From Akkermansia muciniphila (GTDB taxonomy: Bacteria > Verrucomicrobiota > Verrucomicrobiia > Limisphaerales > F1-80-MAGS106), in NCBI GenBank assembly GCA_945865375.1, contig CAMBEJ010000052.1, forward strand, positions 1 to 33,334: 33,334 nucleotides of DNA, read 5' to 3'. Below are positions 1 through 8,040 of this stretch, one piece after another. Numbering within the stretch: the stretch's first letter is position 1; every line of letters starts with the position of its first letter. The notes beneath the pieces were generated by a model, which was not told where the DNA came from, did not search any database, and worked only from the letters and a program-made list of their open reading frames with translations. The position numbers and the translations under genes are program-made.

Positions 1-7
1 GAACAAT

Positions 8-29
8 CCCCCGCCGATCCGGGGGTTTT
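8..29 (+). terminator. possible short intrinsic terminator
   Basis: A 6-bp GC stem (CCCCCG at 8-13 pairing with CGGGGG at 20-25) with a 6-nt loop is followed by TTTT. It would end a transcript entering from the left edge. The T run is short and the upstream gene is outside the window, so the call is weak. Confidence 0.3.
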
Positions 30-471
30 AGCGCAGAGTTTTGGAGAGCACAGAGGGGGGAGCGGCGTTCGAATGAGTCGGTTTCATGCTTCAGTCAGCG
101 AGTGCGGGATTGAGGGCTGCGGGACAGGTGCCTCCAGGTCCGAGCGCCGGGCTATCAGATCTATTTCTCCAACAGGTTCAGACCTGAATGGCGCTGAGAT
201 AGGTTCTTCGCTGTTTTGAGTGGAATGGATTGCGTTCTTAAGGCCAGAACTCAAATGCCGTGGGGGACGACAAATTGTTAAAAAAAGAACCTGAAGAGGA
301 CGAGAGGATTTGATTAAGCGGTCGTGGCGACTGACGGGCGGGGGTCTCATGGAGTGAGGAAAGCCTGTCCATGAGGAACGCTACCGTGAAGTTCTCGAAT
401 GAAGATTGGCTTGTCGGCATCGCCTTTCTACTTTGCTTGGGCTGGCGGACGCGCTAGATGCCCTGAGAGTC

Positions 472-690
472 TTAATTCCAGACCAAAGTAAATCGCACGA
501 AGCGCGGGCTGGTCGCCTGTTCGACGGAGACGGTGTCGCGGGCCAGAATCGTGCGCTGATAGGCTGTGCCGGTTTCGGAAATGAAGCCCGGACCGGTGGG
601 CGGGTTCGTGCTGGCGGCGGTGCAAAGCATCGACCAGTTCATATGGCAATTCCGCTCTGAATCTACTTTCCGACGAGGATCATGTGAGGA
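472..690 (-). pseudogene. possible 3' fragment of an unidentified gene
   Basis: A 72-codon open frame on the minus strand ends at a TAA at 474-472. It has one internal ATG at 642, giving a 56-residue peptide. The peptide has the composition of a folded C-terminus (for example FISETGTAYQRTILARDTV, then RFVRFTLVWN just before the stop). No family is recognised. Nothing else in 1-850 looks coding; overlapping frames on the plus strand are low-complexity and Arg-rich. It may be a gene scrap or chance. Confidence 0.25.
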
Positions 691-696
691 TCAATC

Positions 697-727
697 CCCT
701 CGGTGGGCCGTCGACGGCCCACGAGGG
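697..727. repeat. strong palindrome/hairpin upstream of the S9 peptidase
   Basis: GTGGGCCGTCGACGGCCCAC at 703-722 is a perfect 20-bp palindrome. It is extended by CCCTC (697-701) and GAGGG (723-727) after one bulged base at 702. It lies about 125 bp before the peptidase start. No T run follows, so it is not a standard terminator. It could be an operator for a dimeric regulator, a cruciform or a REP-like element. Confidence 0.75.
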
Positions 728-825
728 ATCACCAAGGCGTCAATCTCCGTTTCCCATCGTGTTTTCAGCGTTCTTTCTTGCTCCAATCCATCTCCAAGAT
801 CTATCGTGGAACTACGATCTGAAAC

Positions 826-842
826 CAAATTCCTGTCAGTTA
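826..842 (+). promoter_or_regulatory. leader motif shared with the MFS gene (copy 1)
   Basis: CAAATTCCTGTCAGTTA lies 8 bp before the ATG of the S9 peptidase. It matches 16 of 17 bases with 3832-3848, upstream of the MFS gene. A second block, 647-673, matches 3708-3734 at 23 of 27 bases. Two unrelated genes therefore share a two-block leader. Whether it is a promoter, a mobile-element remnant or a regulatory leader cannot be told from the sequence. Confidence 0.45.
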
Positions 843-850
843 TCCCCGCC

Positions 851-2794
851 ATGAAATCTATCCGCCCTGCTCGCGCTGCCGTGTCGATGGCCGTCACCTT
901 TGCTTCCGCTTTGCTCTCGCTCGCCCAAACTCCAGACAATCTTGTCGTGGAAGGCGTGCCCGCGTTCCCGCCGCAACTCAAGGTAGACGTGGGGCGGTAT
1001 CTCGAATTCCGCGCGGCCAGTCTGCAAAGCTGGCATCCGGTGAAGCGCGAGCTACTCATTTCGACGCGCTTTGCGGACACGGCCCAGTTGCACCTCGTGA
1101 AATTGCCCGGTGGCGCGCGGCGTCAACTCACATTCGGCGCGGAGCCGGTGGCGGGCGCGTCGTTTCGCCCGAAGACTGGCGAGTTCCTCGTCTTCGTGCA
1201 GGACGCCGGCGGCGGCGAGTTCTATCAACTTCACCGCTACGATTTGAGCGACGGAAAAACGACGTTGTTGACAGACGGCAAATCACGCAACTCTGGCCCG
1301 CGCTGGTCGAAGAGCGGCCGATGGTTTGCCTACACCTCCACGCGCCGCACTGGCAAGGACAGCGACATTCATGTGATAAATCCGGCCGATCCGTCGAGCA
1401 ATCGGCTCGTCTGCGAAGTAAACGGTGGTGGCTGGGCGGTGAGTGACTGGTCGCCGGACGACTCAAAGCTGCTCGTCGGCGAATACCTTTCCATCAACGA
1501 AAGCTACCTGTACCTCGCCGACGTGAAGACCGGCGGGAAGGAGTTGCTCACCCCAAAGGGTGGCGCGGAGAAGATGGCTTACTCCGACGCGCGTTTCGCG
1601 AAGGACGGCCAGGCGGTCTATTTCACCACCGACAAGGGCGCGGAGTTTCATCGCCTCGTGCGAATGGAACTGCCGACCAAAACGGAAACCATTCTCACGC
1701 CGCACATCAACTGGGACGTGGACAGTTTTGAAATTTCGCCCGATGGCTCTCTCCTCGCGTTCGTCACGAACGAGGACGGCATCGGCGTGCTGCACTTGCT
1801 GAACACGCGCAGCGGCAAGGAAATCCCCGCGCCGAAGCTGCCGCTCGGCACGGTGTCCAACCTGGAGTGGCACGAGAACGGGCGCGATCTCGCGTTCAAT
1901 CTCACCTCCGCGAAATCGCCGAATGACGTGTATTCCGCCGACGTGAAGACCGGCAAAGTCGAGCGCTGGACCGAAAGCGAAACGGGTGGTTTGAACCCGG
2001 AGAATTTCGTCGAGCCGGAGTTGGTGAAGATTAAGAGCTTCGACGGGCTGGGCATTTCCGGTTTTCTCCACCGACCGGACGCGCGGAAGTTCCCCGGCAA
2101 GCGACCCGTCATCATCAACATTCACGGCGGGCCGGAAGGACAGGCGCGGCCCACGTTCCAGGCGCGGAACAATTATTACTTGAGCGAGCTGGGCGTCGCC
2201 ATTCTGTATCCGAACGTTCGCGGCTCGGCGGGCTACGGAAAAACTTTCCTCACGCTCGACAACGGGTTCAAGCGCGAGGACTCGGTGAAGGACATCGGAG
2301 CGTTCATCGACTGGATTCAGCGTGACGCGGGCCTCGAGAGCACACGCGTCGCCGTGATGGGCGGCAGCTACGGCGGCTACATGACGCTGGCTTCGATGAC
2401 GCATTTCAACGACCGGCTGCGCTGCGGCGTCGATGTGGTGGGCATCTCAAACTTCGTGACATTTCTGGAACGGACGGAGGCGTATCGCCGTGATCTGCGC
2501 CGGGTGGAATACGGCGACGAGCGCGTGACCGAGATGCGCGAATTCATGCAGCGCACCGCGCCATTGAACAACGTGAAGAAAATCTCCAAGCCGATGTTTG
2601 TCGTGCAGGGCAAGAACGACCCGCGCGTGCCGGTGACGGAAGCCGAACAAATGGTAAAAGCCCTCCGCGACAATGGCGGTGCGGCGTGGTATCTCATGGC
2701 CAAGGACGAAGGCCACGGCTTCGCGAAGAAAAAGAACGCGGACTTTCAGTTCCTGGCGACGATCCTGTTCTTCCAGGAAAACCTGGTGAAGTAA
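851..2794 (+). CDS. secreted S9 family serine peptidase (prolyl oligopeptidase/acylaminoacyl peptidase type)
   Basis: This 647-residue protein starts with a likely signal peptide (MKSIRPARAAVSMAVTFASA, then ALLSLAQ). A beta-propeller-like region with TolB/PD40-type repeats covers about residues 40-380, and an alpha/beta hydrolase domain follows. The catalytic triad is visible: Ser506 in GGSYGGYM, Asp590 in QGKNDPRVP and His622 in DEGHGF. Members cleave short peptides, the propeller restricting access to the active site. The signal peptide points to the periplasm or outside. The frame stays open upstream to 566, but the start at 851 is chosen because it gives a signal peptide and the family's usual N-terminus. 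No clear Shine-Dalgarno sequence precedes it. It stands alone: the next intact plus-strand gene is over 1 kb away. Confidence 0.93.
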   Translation: MKSIRPARAAVSMAVTFASALLSLAQTPDNLVVEGVPAFPPQLKVDVGRYLEFRAASLQSWHPVKRELLISTRFADTAQLHLVKLPGGARRQLTFGAEPVAGASFRPKTGEFLVFVQDAGGGEFYQLHRYDLSDGKTTLLTDGKSRNSGPRWSKSGRWFAYTSTRRTGKDSDIHVINPADPSSNRLVCEVNGGGWAVSDWSPDDSKLLVGEYLSINESYLYLADVKTGGKELLTPKGGAEKMAYSDARFAKDGQAVYFTTDKGAEFHRLVRMELPTKTETILTPHINWDVDSFEISPDGSLLAFVTNEDGIGVLHLLNTRSGKEIPAPKLPLGTVSNLEWHENGRDLAFNLTSAKSPNDVYSADVKTGKVERWTESETGGLNPENFVEPELVKIKSFDGLGISGFLHRPDARKFPGKRPVIINIHGGPEGQARPTFQARNNYYLSELGVAILYPNVRGSAGYGKTFLTLDNGFKREDSVKDIGAFIDWIQRDAGLESTRVAVMGGSYGGYMTLASMTHFNDRLRCGVDVVGISNFVTFLERTEAYRRDLRRVEYGDERVTEMREFMQRTAPLNNVKKISKPMFVVQGKNDPRVPVTEAEQMVKALRDNGGAAWYLMAKDEGHGFAKKKNADFQFLATILFFQENLVK

Positions 2795-2860
2795 TACCAA
2801 CGACGGTTTACGTCCGGCAAAATGAGTGTGGAAAGTTCGACCGCTCTCCCTCACCCCGCC

Positions 2861-2877
2861 CTCTCCCGGCGGGAGAG
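2861..2877. repeat. small hairpin repeat (CTCTCCC/GGGAGAG)
   Basis: CTCTCCC-GGC-GGGAGAG forms a 7-bp perfect stem with a 3-nt loop. It sits in a longer stretch, CTCACCCCGCCCTCTCCC, of a type scattered between genes in many GC-rich bacteria. A related copy is at 17274-17329. The hairpin ends 10 bp before the left inverted repeat of the transposase element, so it may be the structured target that such enzymes recognise. Confidence 0.6.
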
Positions 2878-2887
2878 AGTAAGATCA

Positions 2888-3685
2888 AGGGGTCACATCT
2901 CACAATTAAACAATTGACACATGACGCGAGTGGGATAAGCCTGACAGTTATGACCCGACCGTTGCGGATCGAGAAAATGGGGGGCTGGAATCCTGTTACT
3001 GCCCGCGGTAACGAGCGCAAGGCCATCTTCCGTGACGACGCGGATCGGCCGCATTTCCTGGAGATCGTGGCTGAAATCGTCCGGCGCTTTCGCTTGCGCC
3101 TGCGCTGTTTTGTGCTCATGGACAACCATTATCACCTGCTCTTAGAGTTGAGGGAGCCGAATCTGAGCCGTGCGGTGCAATGGTTGAACGTCAGCTACAG
3201 CGTCTGGACATCTGAATCCAGTGAGGATGCAAACGTTGGGGCTGGGGAAACATGATCAGCAAGTCCGACGGATGGGTTTATCGCCCGCGCCCAAGGAGGA
3301 AGAGGTTCGGGAGCGGATGAGAAAGTTGCGGGCCTACCGGTGGAGTTCCTATCCGGGGATACCCAAGAGCAAAGGGGAGCGCGGCGGTTGATTGAAGTGC
3401 GTCCGGACTTGGCGGCGGTCATCGCGGCGGTTGAACGGGTAAAAGGGGAGAAGTGGTATCAATTCCGTGTTAGGCACGAAGATCGCGGTCGGGACTTGGT
3501 GCTGCATTTGGGACGCCCTCTGGGGGCCTGAAGCTGAAGGAACTGGCGGCAGCGGTAGGGTTGCCGAACTACAGCGTAGTGGCGACGAACACCAAACGCT
3601 ATGAACAGCAGTTGCAAAGCGACCGCACCGAGCAATCCCAAATGAAAGCGGTGGCTCACTTGTTGAATTGTGAGATGTGACCCCT
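2888..3685 (+). mobile_element. RAYT (TnpREP) element bounded by perfect 20-bp inverted repeats
   Basis: AGGGGTCACATCTCACAATT at 2888-2907 is the exact reverse complement of AATTGTGAGATGTGACCCCT at 3666-3685. The similarity continues imperfectly for several bases inward. Between the repeats lies a decayed REP-associated tyrosine transposase gene. The right repeat overlaps the last codons of that gene. The 798-bp unit is a complete but inactive element. No obvious target-site duplication flanks it, as expected for single-strand HUH/Y1 transposition. Confidence 0.85.
2950..3680 (+). pseudogene. REP-associated tyrosine transposase (Y1_Tnp), internally deleted and frameshifted
   Basis: The N-terminal part (from the ATG at 2950 to about 3207) is well preserved: MTRPLRIE, ARGNERKAIFRDD and the metal-binding HUH-type motif in MDNHYHLLLE, then AVQWLNVSYSVW. 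The middle is then missing. Later pieces appear in other frames: EVRERMRKLRAYRWSSYPG near 3300-3360, RGRDLVLHLGRPLG near 3485-3525, and LKLKELAAAVGLPNYSVV followed by TKRYEQQL after 3530. The product frame ends LLNCEM at the TGA 3678-3680, inside the right inverted repeat. RAYT enzymes nick and move REP-type hairpins; this copy cannot make a full protein. Confidence 0.9.
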
Positions 3686-3831
3686 CTTCATTGCCTGCAA
3701 AGGGTGGGAATTCCGGTCTGAATCCACTTTCGGAAGCTTCTCCGTGCGACCTACTGCTGGAATGGACTTTGGAATGCATTTCATTGACCTGAAATCGTGG
3801 GACCATCTACCTCGATCTGTGGGTGCAAAAG

Positions 3832-3848
3832 CAAATTCCTATCAGTTA
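3832..3848 (+). promoter_or_regulatory. leader motif shared with the S9 peptidase (copy 2)
   Basis: CAAATTCCTATCAGTTA differs at one base from the copy at 826-842. It lies 43 bp before the MFS start. The companion block is at 3708-3734. The two blocks are 97 bp apart here and 152 bp apart at copy 1. Confidence 0.45.
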
Positions 3849-3891
3849 ATTCGCTGTTGAATCTTCCCATCCCGCGGTCCAAAATTCGCCA

Positions 3892-5409
3892 ATGAATTCA
3901 TCTCCCTCCGGGAAAAAAAAGCTCACCACCACTGAGTGGTTGGTCTGTGTCATCGCCTCCATAGGCTTCGCCTTCGACATCTACGAACTGCTGATGCTCC
4001 CGCTGATCATCAAGCCGGCCATCGCCGCGTTGAGCGCGCCGCTGATCCAGCAGATGGTCGCCGCAGGTATGAGCCAGGCCGACGCCGTCACGTTGTGGGC
4101 ACCCGGCGGAAAAAACTACGTCGAGTGGGCGCGGCTGCTCTTTTTCGTCCCCGCCATCGCGGGCGGCGTCTTCGGCCTGCTCGGCGGGTATCTCACCGAC
4201 CTGTTCGGGCGTCGGCGCGTGTTGACCTACAGCATCCTGCTCTACGCTTTCTCGGCGGGCGCGGCGGGCTTCGCGACTTCGTTGCCCCATCTGCTGGTGC
4301 TGCGCTGCCTGGTATTCATCGGCGTGTGCGTCGAGTTCGTCGCCGCCGTGGCCTGGCTGGCGGAATTGTTCCCTGACCCTGAACGCCGGGAAAAGGTGCT
4401 GGGCTATACCCAGGCGTTCTCGTCCTTCGGTGGGTTGATGGTCGGCGCGGCGAACGTGCTCGCGGCCAAGCTCGCGCTCGATCTGCCCGCGATCCACGAC
4501 GAACACGAGGCGTGGCGTTATACGCTGATCTCGGGTGTCATCCCCGCGCTCCCCTTGATCCTGATCCGGCCGTTTCTGCCCGAATCGCCCGCTTGGCAGA
4601 AGAAGAAGGCCGAGGGCAAACTCAAGCGTCCGAGCCTCGCGGAGTTGTTCCGCCCGGAATTGCGCGGCACGACCATCCTCACCACATTGGTATTCGCCGC
4701 GAGTTACGGCCTCGCGTTCGGGGCGATCCAGCAGTTGCCGCAAATCCTCGGCGCGCAGGCCGTCGGCACGCCCACCGAACGCGGGCATCCGGCGATGATT
4801 GCGACGGCCAAGGCGGCGGTGGGCAAGGCGGTGGCCGAGGCGAAGGAACAGGGCAAGCCCGAGCTGACGCCCGGCCGCAAACGCCAGATCGGCGGCAACG
4901 CCAGTGACGAAGCCGTGGCCAAGGTAACGCTGTGGCAGGAGCTTGGCGGGTTGGTCGGACGCTTCCTGCTCGCCGTGCTGGCGGTGAGAATTCTGAGCCG
5001 GCGGACGCTGTTGCGCGTGTTCCAGATTCCGGCGCTGATCTTCGTGCCACTGCTGTTCTGGTGGATTGCGAGCGCGCTTTCGCAGCCTGATTCTCTTCAA
5101 ATGATCAAGCTCGGCATCTTCATCGCCGGCCTGTTGGTCGTGGCGCAGTTCAGCTTCTGGGGTAATTACATTCCGCTGGTGTTCCCGGTGCATTTGCGCG
5201 GCACGGGCGAAAGCTTCGCCGCCAACATCGGCGGGCGCGTCATTGGCACCGCCGCCGCGTGGTTCACCATCACGCTCTCGACCGCCGAGCCGCCTAGCCC
5301 GGCCAAAATTGCCATGGTCGGCGCGTGCGTGGCCGGTGCTTACGCGCTCGTCGGCGCCGTCCTCACGCGCTGGCTGCCCGAGCCAAAGGAGGAATCGGTG
5401 AACGGGTAA
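3892..5409 (+). CDS. MFS transporter (sugar/organic acid porter type)
   Basis: This 505-residue membrane protein has about 12 hydrophobic segments. The MFS motif A (GYLTDLFGRRR, residues 99-109) lies in the loop after the second segment. A conserved acidic/arginine motif (ELFPDPERR) lies near 158-166, and PESPAW near 230-235. These place it among proton-coupled or uniporter MFS permeases for small sugars or acids; the substrate cannot be read from sequence. A hydrophilic Ala/Lys-rich insertion at about 285-340 is longer than usual for the central region. A DapA-like gene scrap begins 40 bp downstream, so the transporter may once have been co-transcribed with an aldolase acting on its substrate. 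The ATG at 3892 leaves a short cytoplasmic tail before the first segment. Confidence 0.88.
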   Translation: MNSSPSGKKKLTTTEWLVCVIASIGFAFDIYELLMLPLIIKPAIAALSAPLIQQMVAAGMSQADAVTLWAPGGKNYVEWARLLFFVPAIAGGVFGLLGGYLTDLFGRRRVLTYSILLYAFSAGAAGFATSLPHLLVLRCLVFIGVCVEFVAAVAWLAELFPDPERREKVLGYTQAFSSFGGLMVGAANVLAAKLALDLPAIHDEHEAWRYTLISGVIPALPLILIRPFLPESPAWQKKKAEGKLKRPSLAELFRPELRGTTILTTLVFAASYGLAFGAIQQLPQILGAQAVGTPTERGHPAMIATAKAAVGKAVAEAKEQGKPELTPGRKRQIGGNASDEAVAKVTLWQELGGLVGRFLLAVLAVRILSRRTLLRVFQIPALIFVPLLFWWIASALSQPDSLQMIKLGIFIAGLLVVAQFSFWGNYIPLVFPVHLRGTGESFAANIGGRVIGTAAAWFTITLSTAEPPSPAKIAMVGACVAGAYALVGAVLTRWLPEPKEESVNG

Positions 5410-5448
5410 AACGCCCCGTGACCACCGCGCAAAGAAATCAAAGCCGCC

Positions 5449-5563
5449 ATGAGCAAGCTTAAGCCCTCGACCACGCGCGTCTGAACGCGCGTCTGACACA
5501 TCTCGCGCCGCACGTGAAGGGCTTCCTGATTCCCGGCTCCACCGGCGACGGCAGGGAGATGAC
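5449..5563 (+). pseudogene. remnant of a DapA/dihydrodipicolinate synthase family gene
   Basis: An ATG gives MSKLKPSTTRV then a stop. Another frame continues LNARLTHLAPHVKGFLIPGS then TGDGREMT, which resembles the N-terminal Schiff-base aldolase region with its GSTGDG motif. Everything after this is missing. A 12-bp tandem duplication (ACGCGCGTCTGA at 5473-5484 and 5485-5496) lies inside. The remnant directly follows the MFS gene, a pairing that makes metabolic sense for a sugar-acid pathway. Confidence 0.65.
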
Positions 5564-5571
5564 CGGAGGGG

Positions 5572-5790
5572 CCGGAGCGGCGGTATCACTCCGCGAGGCA
5601 GTTGGCGGAGGAATTGGAGCGGTTCTTGAATCATGAACCGATTCTGGCCAAACCCGCCAACTCGCTCCGCGCGGCGTGGATCGGGTCGCTGCGCCATCCG
5701 TGGAGCGTCACCGCGTCAGCCACGGTGATCATTCTCGGTTTGGTCGGGTTCGCTTTCAGGCTTTGGCAGGAGAACGCTTGCCTCGTTTTC
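5572..5790 (+). pseudogene. remnant of a serine/threonine protein kinase gene
   Basis: The frame reads PERRYHSARQLAEELERFLN, then HEPILAKP, followed by RHPW and a transmembrane segment (TASATVIILGLVGFAFRLW). PERRY-x-SA-x-x-L-x-x-DLERFL with a following membrane helix is the standard end of the kinase domain in planctomycete/verrucomicrobial PknB-like kinases. The catalytic part is missing and the fragment abuts the DapA remnant. No stop codon separates it from the next gene, so read-through would add 85 residues and a membrane helix to that protein. Confidence 0.7.
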
Positions 5791-5820
5791 GCGTCACAAA
5801 AAATTCGCGAGAAAACTGTT

Positions 5821-5849
5821 TTGAATGTGGCCGCCGAACCATGTAGGGT
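5821..5849 (+). promoter_or_regulatory. candidate promoter for the PSCyt2/PSD1 gene
   Basis: TTGAAT (5821-5826) and TAGGGT (5844-5849) are separated by 17 bp. The -10 box ends 7 bp before the chosen ATG at 5857, which would give a leaderless or nearly leaderless transcript. No Shine-Dalgarno sequence is visible, which agrees with that. Match quality is modest. Confidence 0.35.
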
Positions 5850-5856
5850 GTCCTGC

Positions 5857-8037
5857 ATGCCTATCCCGCGCTTAATCCATAAATGGGTTGAGTGCTTTCT
5901 CCTCGCCACGGCGCTCCCCATCGCGGCAGCCGAAAGCCCGAAGGTCCTCAAAGCCGCCGCTTCAAGGCATTGGGCCTTTGTGAATCCGCAAAGACCCGGC
6001 CTGCCGCACGTGAAGAAAACCGATTGGCCACGCAACGCGATCGATCGATTTGTGCTCGCTCGCCTGGAGAAGGAAACGATCGAGCCTTCCTCAGAGGCGG
6101 ACCAGATCACCCTGGCGCGTCGGGTCTGCCTCGATCTCACGGGTCTTCCGCCAACGCCGGCGGAGCTTCAACGATTCCTCAGCGATCCCGCCCCGGATGC
6201 CTACGAAAGGCTCGTGGAGCGTCTGCTGCAATCGCCGCACCACGGCGAACGATGGGGGCGTTGGTGGCTGGACATAGCACGGTATGCGGATTCCAATGGC
6301 TACAGCATTGATGCGCCCCGCTCCATCTGGCCTTATCGAGACTGGGTCGTCAGGGCGCTGAATCGGGATCAGCCCTTCGATCAATTTGTGGTGTGGCAGC
6401 TCGCGGGCGATCTCCTGCCAGAAGGGACGCTCGAGCAGAAGATCGCAACGGGCTTTCATCGAAACACGCAAATCAACCAGGAAGGCGGAATTGACAAAGA
6501 ACAGTTCCGAACCGATTCCGTGTTCGACCGCGTAGCGACGACAGGAAGCGCATTCCTCGGGCTCACGATTGGATGCGCTCAATGCCACGATCACAAGTTC
6601 GACCCGATCACCCAGAAGGAGTTCTATAGGTTGTTCGCTTTTTTTAATAACGCCGACGAGCCAGACATGGCGCTCGCCCCGCCCAGCGATGTGCAAGAAG
6701 CAGCGCGAATCGAGGCGGAAATCACGTCCGTGATTCATTTGTTACCGACGAGCGATGCGTCCATCTGGGAGCGGATGCTGGCATGGGAACGATCGATGAC
6801 TCCCTTGCAGCGTCAGGCTCAAACGGAGCAGGTTCGAACCGTATTTGATGTCGGGTTCGAACTCCGGACGGTGGAGCAGAAGCGGATCGTGCTTGCCGCG
6901 TTTGTGGAACAGGCGGCGATCAACAAAAACCATCAGGCTGACTTTGCCAGGAAGCGCCTGCGGAAGCCTAGGGTCGACACCACTATGGTGATGAGCGAAC
7001 TCCCCCAGCCACGGCAGACTCAGGTTTTCGTGAAAGGAGACTTCACGCGCCTAGGCGAACTTGTGGTGCCCGGTGTGCCCGCCGTTCTGCATCCCTTCCC
7101 TGCCAGCGAACCGCCCAATCGGTTGGGCTTCGCGCGCTGGCTGGTTTCTCCGGAAAACCCACTGCTCGCGCGCGTGACCGTGAACCGGGTCTGGCAGCAA
7201 TTCTTCGGCAAGGGTCTTGTGGAAACTGAAAACGATTTTGGCTCTCAAGGCGCTGCGCCGTCCCACTTCGAGCTGTTGGACTGGCTCGCGACGGAGTTCG
7301 TTTCCAAGGGGTGGAGTCTCAAGTCGGTGCATCGTCTGATCGTCTGTTCCACGGCTTACCGCCAATCGTCGCGCGTGAGGCCGGAGCTGAACGGGATCGA
7401 TCCCTACAATCGATTGATAGCGCGCCAAAGTCGGCTGCGTCTCGATGCCGAGATCGTCCGCGATGTGGGGTTGTCGGCAAGCGGCCTTTTGAGCCATCGC
7501 GTGGGCGGGCCTCCGGTGTTTCCTCCGCAGCCTGACGGCGTCATGAGCCTGGGCCAAGTGAAGCGCGAGTGGAAACCGAGCGTGGGTTCGGACCGTTACC
7601 GGCGGGGCCTTTACACGTTCTTCTTTCGCGCCACGCCACATCCTGCGCTCTCGGTGTTTGACGCGCCGGACTCGTTCAGCACCTGCACGCGGCGACTCCG
7701 GAGCAATACTCCTCTCCAGGCCCTCACCATGTTGAACGATGACGCAGCCTATGAGTTCGCTCGAGAGCTCGCGTCGCGGATCCTCCGCGAGGGCGGCTCC
7801 ACGGACGCCGAACGTCTGGCTTTCGCCTTCCGACTCTGCGTTTCCCGCGCCCCCGCGCCCGAGGAGGACCGACTCTTGACAACCCTCTTGGGGGCTGAAT
7901 TAGAGGAGCTCAACATTGTTACAGGGAACACTCGCTCCATCCACAGCCCGAGCGGTCTGGACGCCGCGCAATTCGCCGCATGGACGACACTCGCGCGCGT
8001 GGTGATGAACCTGGACGAGACGATCACGAGGGAATGA
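5857..8037 (+). CDS. PSCyt2 (DUF1549) and PSD1 (DUF1553) domain protein
   Basis: This is a 726-residue exported protein. After a signal-like N-terminus (LIHKWVECFLLATALPIAAA) comes the DUF1549 domain with ARRVCLDLTGLPPTPAEL and HGERWGRWWLDIARYADSNG. A CAQCHDH motif lies at residues 240-246. The C-terminal DUF1553 domain (about 420-690) has NPLLARVTVNRVWQQFFGKG and TPLQALTMLND. The family is common in planctomycetes and verrucomicrobia, usually next to DUF1501 genes; its role is unproven, with polysaccharide degradation often proposed. Unlike the paralogue at 10976-13729 it lacks the N-terminal PSCyt1 cytochrome domain. The frame is open upstream to 5602 through a kinase remnant; the ATG at 5857 gives the normal family start. 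The DUF1501 partner starts 3 bp after its stop. Confidence 0.92.
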   Translation: MPIPRLIHKWVECFLLATALPIAAAESPKVLKAAASRHWAFVNPQRPGLPHVKKTDWPRNAIDRFVLARLEKETIEPSSEADQITLARRVCLDLTGLPPTPAELQRFLSDPAPDAYERLVERLLQSPHHGERWGRWWLDIARYADSNGYSIDAPRSIWPYRDWVVRALNRDQPFDQFVVWQLAGDLLPEGTLEQKIATGFHRNTQINQEGGIDKEQFRTDSVFDRVATTGSAFLGLTIGCAQCHDHKFDPITQKEFYRLFAFFNNADEPDMALAPPSDVQEAARIEAEITSVIHLLPTSDASIWERMLAWERSMTPLQRQAQTEQVRTVFDVGFELRTVEQKRIVLAAFVEQAAINKNHQADFARKRLRKPRVDTTMVMSELPQPRQTQVFVKGDFTRLGELVVPGVPAVLHPFPASEPPNRLGFARWLVSPENPLLARVTVNRVWQQFFGKGLVETENDFGSQGAAPSHFELLDWLATEFVSKGWSLKSVHRLIVCSTAYRQSSRVRPELNGIDPYNRLIARQSRLRLDAEIVRDVGLSASGLLSHRVGGPPVFPPQPDGVMSLGQVKREWKPSVGSDRYRRGLYTFFFRATPHPALSVFDAPDSFSTCTRRLRSNTPLQALTMLNDDAAYEFARELASRILREGGSTDAERLAFAFRLCVSRAPAPEEDRLLTTLLGAELEELNIVTGNTRSIHSPSGLDAAQFAAWTTLARVVMNLDETITRE

Positions 8038-8040
8038 CGT

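Noticed and set aside
566-850. Longer start for the S9 peptidase
   Set aside because: The frame is open, but the extra 95 residues are non-homologous, cover the palindrome and leader blocks, and would bury the signal peptide.
3898-5697. 599-residue minus-strand frame opposite the MFS gene
   Set aside because: It is rich in Arg/Gln/Gly and antisense to a clear membrane protein; it is a GC-driven shadow frame.
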